A stretch of 15,145 nt of DNA from Candidatus Aciduliprofundum sp. (lineage in GTDB: Archaea > Thermoplasmatota > Thermoplasmata > Thermoplasmatales > Aciduliprofundaceae): assembly GCA_015523135.1 (NCBI GenBank), contig WAKY01000056.1:1-15145 (forward strand). The letters are read 5' to 3'. A program made the position numbers and the translations under genes. The notes below the pieces were generated by a model. That model was not told where the DNA came from. It saw nothing but the letters and a program-made list of their open reading frames with translations, and made no database searches. Positions 13,021 to 15,145 of this stretch are shown one piece after another (position 1 is the stretch's first letter; each line of letters opens with the position of its first letter).

Positions 13021-13656
13021 ATGGTGAAAAAGGAGGAAATTGAAGAGGTTATAAAAATTCTTAGAGCAAATGTACCTCCGCACCCTTATAAGTCTAGAGA
13101 CCCATTTAAAGTTCTTATTGCAACTGTAATATCGCAGCGCACGAAGGATGAAGTTACCTACACTGTTGCTGAGAAATTGTTTGAGAAGTATCCCTCTCCA
13201 AGAGCTTTAAAGAATGCACCCACTGAGGAGATTGCACATCTTATTTATCCTGCAGGATTTTACAAGCAAAAAGCAAAGAAAATAAAAGAGATAGCTAAAA
13301 TTATTGATGAGGAATATGGGGGCAGGGTTCCAGATAACATTGAGGAGCTATTGAAATTGCCAGGAGTTGGAAGAAAAACTGCAAATATAGTGCTTTCAAG
13401 GTGCTATGATAAGGATGTTATAGCAGTGGATGTCCATGTGCATCGCATCTCAAATCGTCTTGGATGGGTTACAACAAAAACCCCGGAGGAAACAGAAAAT
13501 GCACTTATGAAAATCCTGCCAAAGAGATATTGGAAAGATATTAACGAGTTGTTGGTAATGTTCGGACGCACAATATGCAGACCTATGGCACCTAGATGTG
13601 ATATATGCCCTGTAAAAAATTACTGCAAATATTACAAAGAAAATAAAAAGTGGTAG
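13021..13656 (+). CDS. nth: endonuclease III (DNA glycosylase/AP lyase)
   Basis: A 211-aa base-excision repair enzyme acting on oxidised pyrimidines. The helix-hairpin-helix LPGVGRKTA (113-121) carries the catalytic Lys119. The activating Asp137 is in VDVHVHRISNRLGW. The C-terminal [4Fe-4S] loop is Cx6Cx2Cx5C with C186, C193, C196 and C202, exactly the family spacing. The N-terminal VISQRTKDEVT (36-46) matches the usual LSxQTTD. Length is normal. It stands alone with its own TATA region and no ribosome site, so it is probably leaderless. The 20-aa ORF lies just downstream on the other strand. Confidence 0.95.
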   Translation: MVKKEEIEEVIKILRANVPPHPYKSRDPFKVLIATVISQRTKDEVTYTVAEKLFEKYPSPRALKNAPTEEIAHLIYPAGFYKQKAKKIKEIAKIIDEEYGGRVPDNIEELLKLPGVGRKTANIVLSRCYDKDVIAVDVHVHRISNRLGWVTTKTPEETENALMKILPKRYWKDINELLVMFGRTICRPMAPRCDICPVKNYCKYYKENKKW

Positions 13657-13669
13657 GGTGTCAGCGTGA

Positions 13670-13732
13670 TTACTTTCTTCTTCTCATCTCTTCGGCTCGA
13701 TTCTTTCCAATCATAAGCATTATCTCTATCAT
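13670..13732 (-). CDS. possible 20-aa peptide gene
   Basis: A - strand ORF of 20 codons begins at ATG 13732 and encodes MIEIMLMIGKNRAEEMRRRK: a short hydrophobic start and a very basic, Arg-rich end. It is preceded by GGAGGTGA with a 5-nt spacer, the best Shine-Dalgarno in the right half of the window, and by a TATA-like element at 13779-13789 that would give a leader of about 25 nt. No longer ORF occupies this stretch on either strand. Whether it is translated is inference. The alternative is chance, since its sense is complementary to a pyrimidine-rich tract that may end nth transcription. Confidence 0.4.
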   Translation of the reverse strand: MIEIMLMIGKNRAEEMRRRK

Positions 13733-13737
13733 TTTTA

Positions 13738-13745
13738 TCACCTCC
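13738..13745 (-). promoter_or_regulatory. Shine-Dalgarno site of the 20-aa ORF
   Basis: GGAGGTGA on the - strand, 5 nt before ATG 13732. It is near the maximum complementarity to the 16S 3' end and striking in a region where neighbours appear leaderless. Confidence 0.5.
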
Positions 13746-13778
13746 AGCGATATCCTAATTTTCCTTATTTTAACCTAA

Positions 13779-13789
13779 TATTTAAATAA
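13779..13789 (-). promoter_or_regulatory. TATA-like element for the 20-aa ORF
   Basis: On the - strand TTATTTAAATA is centred about 52 bp before ATG 13732, placing a start site near 13757, upstream of the ribosome site. The region 13746-13866 is otherwise AT-rich (about 80%) with no gene seen. Confidence 0.3.
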
Positions 13790-13866
13790 TTGTTCATAAA
13801 AAGGAAATAAAATTGTAATATAAAGGATATATTGTTAAAAATTTTAATTTAAAGTTACAAAATAGG

Positions 13867-13878
13867 AAAATAAATAAA
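13867..13878 (+). promoter_or_regulatory. TATA box of the AsnC-type regulator
   Basis: AAAATAAATAAA is centred about 27 bp before ATG 13900, with AGG just upstream as a possible BRE. It fits a leaderless transcript. Confidence 0.5.
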
Positions 13879-13899
13879 GGATGAAATTTTACACTATTT

Positions 13900-14769
13900 A
13901 TGGACGAGTTAGATGTAAAAATTCTAAAACTCTTATGGGAAGATGGAAGAATGCCCATATATAAAATTGCAGAAAAGGTTGGATTGTCTAATGCAGCTGT
14001 TTACAAGAGGATTAAAGCTATGGAGAAAAGAGGAGAATTACGAGGATTTACAATCCTTCTTAATATGGACAAGGTTCTCAATAGTGCAGTAATCTCAATA
14101 AGAGCTAGGAAAAAGAGGGACGAGGTAATGAGTATAATAAGTGAGCTTAGCGGTGTAATGCACATTATAGCAGGATTTGGAGGCAGGTATTATGGGGAAT
14201 TTTGGTACCAAGATGAATATGAGCTAAATGATAAGGTTAATTATCTAAAAAAGCTCACTGGCGCGTATAGAGTTGAAATTTATAAGCATAGAAAAGAAGA
14301 GGAAGTTGATTTATCCTCTTTGGATTGGAAGATAATCCTTGCCCTGAAAGATAATGCAAGAAGACCTTTTAGAGAAGTGGCACAAGAGGTGGGAGTTTCA
14401 ACAAAAACGGTATCTAAAAGATGGAGATGGTTAAAAGAGGAGGACATCTGTAGGGCATATCCTATTGTTAATAGACCATCTACCAAAGAAATATTTTGGT
14501 TCTCTTTGTTTATAGAAACGGATGATCCTCTATTTGAAAGTAGAATCAAAAGAATAAAAAATCTCTGGAGAACATCTAGTTTTGCTGAGCCTAAGATGGT
14601 TTATGGAGTATTTTATGGTACATCAATAAAAGAAATTGACAGTATAATGGAGGAAATAATTGCAATGAAAGGAGTAAAGAGGGTTATCTATGAAATCATA
14701 GTAGACGAGAGGTTCTATCCAGATTATCTTTACTATGTGGCCCGTAAAAAAGGGTATAAAATAAATTAA
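13900..14769 (+). CDS. transcriptional regulator with two AsnC/Lrp-type winged-helix units
   Basis: A 289-aa protein made of two similar halves. The first AsnC-type HTH is at residues 4-50 (LDVKILKLLWEDGR..., GLSNAAVYKRIKAMEKRG). The second is at about 141-185 (LDWKIILALKDNARRPF..., GVSTKTVSKRWRWLKEE), each headed by the family's LDxKIL-type start. Each is followed by about 90 residues of mixed alpha/beta (51-135, 190-289). These are not obvious canonical RAM ligand domains, although the second ends in a typical strand-helix pattern (EEIIAMKGVKRVIYEIIVDE). Ordinary Lrp proteins are about 150 aa, so this is a tandem double-length form. Target genes are unknown. Its stop overlaps the converging gene's stop. 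Confidence 0.88.
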   Translation: MDELDVKILKLLWEDGRMPIYKIAEKVGLSNAAVYKRIKAMEKRGELRGFTILLNMDKVLNSAVISIRARKKRDEVMSIISELSGVMHIIAGFGGRYYGEFWYQDEYELNDKVNYLKKLTGAYRVEIYKHRKEEEVDLSSLDWKIILALKDNARRPFREVAQEVGVSTKTVSKRWRWLKEEDICRAYPIVNRPSTKEIFWFSLFIETDDPLFESRIKRIKNLWRTSSFAEPKMVYGVFYGTSIKEIDSIMEEIIAMKGVKRVIYEIIVDERFYPDYLYYVARKKGYKIN

Positions 14770-15145
14770 TCTCTTTTCTTCAGTACACTGAAAATCAATG
14801 CTACTACAAGGATAGCAATTATAATACCCAATGTGGGCAGAAGATAAGAATTGCTCTCTGTAGGCTCTGGATAATTATAAGGTTTGTATATATAATCAGC
14901 AGTATCGGTTACTATTGAATTTGAGGAGTATTCTATATGCATAGTGGTGACTGTTAAATGATATTCATTCTTTATTTCTGAGAGTTGGGATATTGGCACA
15001 TAAAATATTATTTTGTTTCCATTTACAACATAATCTTTCTTCTCCAAATTTTCAGTGTGTCCACCTTTTGTGTACCATGCTTTTTCTTTTATGCTGCTAT
15101 TTGAGTTCCACCATATTGCTCCTATCTCATAGGTTTCATTTCCGT
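14766..15145 (-). CDS. membrane-anchored surface protein, C-terminal part (5' end beyond the window)
   Basis: The - strand frame is open from the right edge to TAA at 14768-14766; about 125 residues are visible. The apparent start at 15047 is only a TTG codon, and the frame continues upstream as ...GNETYEIGAIWWNSNSS... to the edge, so the gene is partial. The visible part is beta-rich and polar (KIIFYVPISQL, YHLTVTTMHIEY) with sequons NET and NSS. Then come a Pro-rich spacer (YNYPEPTES), one transmembrane helix (TLGIIIAILVVALIFSVL) and the basic tail KKRD. That layout is of a type I cell-surface protein with the domain outside. I do not recognise the family. Confidence 0.78.
   Translation of the reverse strand, partial: GNETYEIGAIWWNSNSSIKEKAWYTKGGHTENLEKKDYVVNGNKIIFYVPISQLSEIKNEYHLTVTTMHIEYSSNSIVTDTADYIYKPYNYPEPTESNSYLLPTLGIIIAILVVALIFSVLKKRD

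Noticed and set aside
13746..13866. Possible non-coding RNA or origin in the AT-rich gap
   Set aside because: AT-rich sequence with no stable stem, repeat array or origin-box pair; nothing beyond promoter elements can be supported.
14769..15047. Complete 93-aa gene starting at 15047
   Set aside because: 15047 is a TTG inside a frame open to the window edge with coherent protein sequence upstream; the gene is cut by the edge.

Overview
The window looks like chromosome of a thermophilic, sulfur-reducing euryarchaeon, most plausibly a relative of Aciduliprofundum/DHVE2 (order-level placement is inference). The signs are an A+T-rich sequence, archaeal TATA boxes 22-28 nt before start codons that often lack a leader, strong GGAGG/GGTGG ribosome sites inside an operon, three tRNA genes with bulge-helix-bulge introns, and a complete 13-gene membrane-bound respiratory operon of the kind known from Thermococcales.

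Left half (258-9533, + strand): one tightly packed operon in the order A-B-C-D-F-G-H-H'-M-J-K-L-N. Subunits A-G are Mrp Na+/H+ antiporter modules (MnhE, F, G, DUF4040, MnhB fused to an MbhE-like domain, MnhC). H and H' are two large antiporter-like ion-pump subunits. M is the NuoH-like connector. J, K, L and N are the NuoB, C, D and I-like peripheral arm. Nine of twelve junctions are ATGA stop/start overlaps. Two antiporter subunits, M placed before J, and a catalytic subunit in which each CxxC nickel motif has become Cx2E or Cx2D all point to the sulfane-sulfur reductase MBX/MBS rather than the hydrogenase MBH. The expected job is to take electrons from ferredoxin via N and J, reduce S0/polysulfide at the J/L interface, and export ions.

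Right half (9534-15145): a looser set of short transcription units. These are a 97-aa hypothetical protein; tRNA-Arg(GCG); a decayed short-chain dehydrogenase on the - strand; a 71-aa protein coupled to a TatD-type hydrolase; an HDDC2/YfbR-like HD phosphohydrolase; an acidic helical hypothetical protein; tRNA-Gln(TTG); a 121-aa hypothetical on the - strand; endonuclease III; a possible 20-aa peptide gene with a near-perfect Shine-Dalgarno; a regulator made of two AsnC-type winged-helix units; and the C-terminal part of a membrane-anchored surface protein that runs off the window. tRNA-Pro(TGG) lies at the left edge on the - strand.

The points most worth a second look are the modified nickel site of the L subunit, the shared sequence blocks in the introns of tRNA-Arg and tRNA-Gln (suggesting intron spread), the in-frame but stop-ridden SDR pseudogene, and the 20-aa ORF. 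No CRISPR array, insertion sequence, rRNA or origin was seen.
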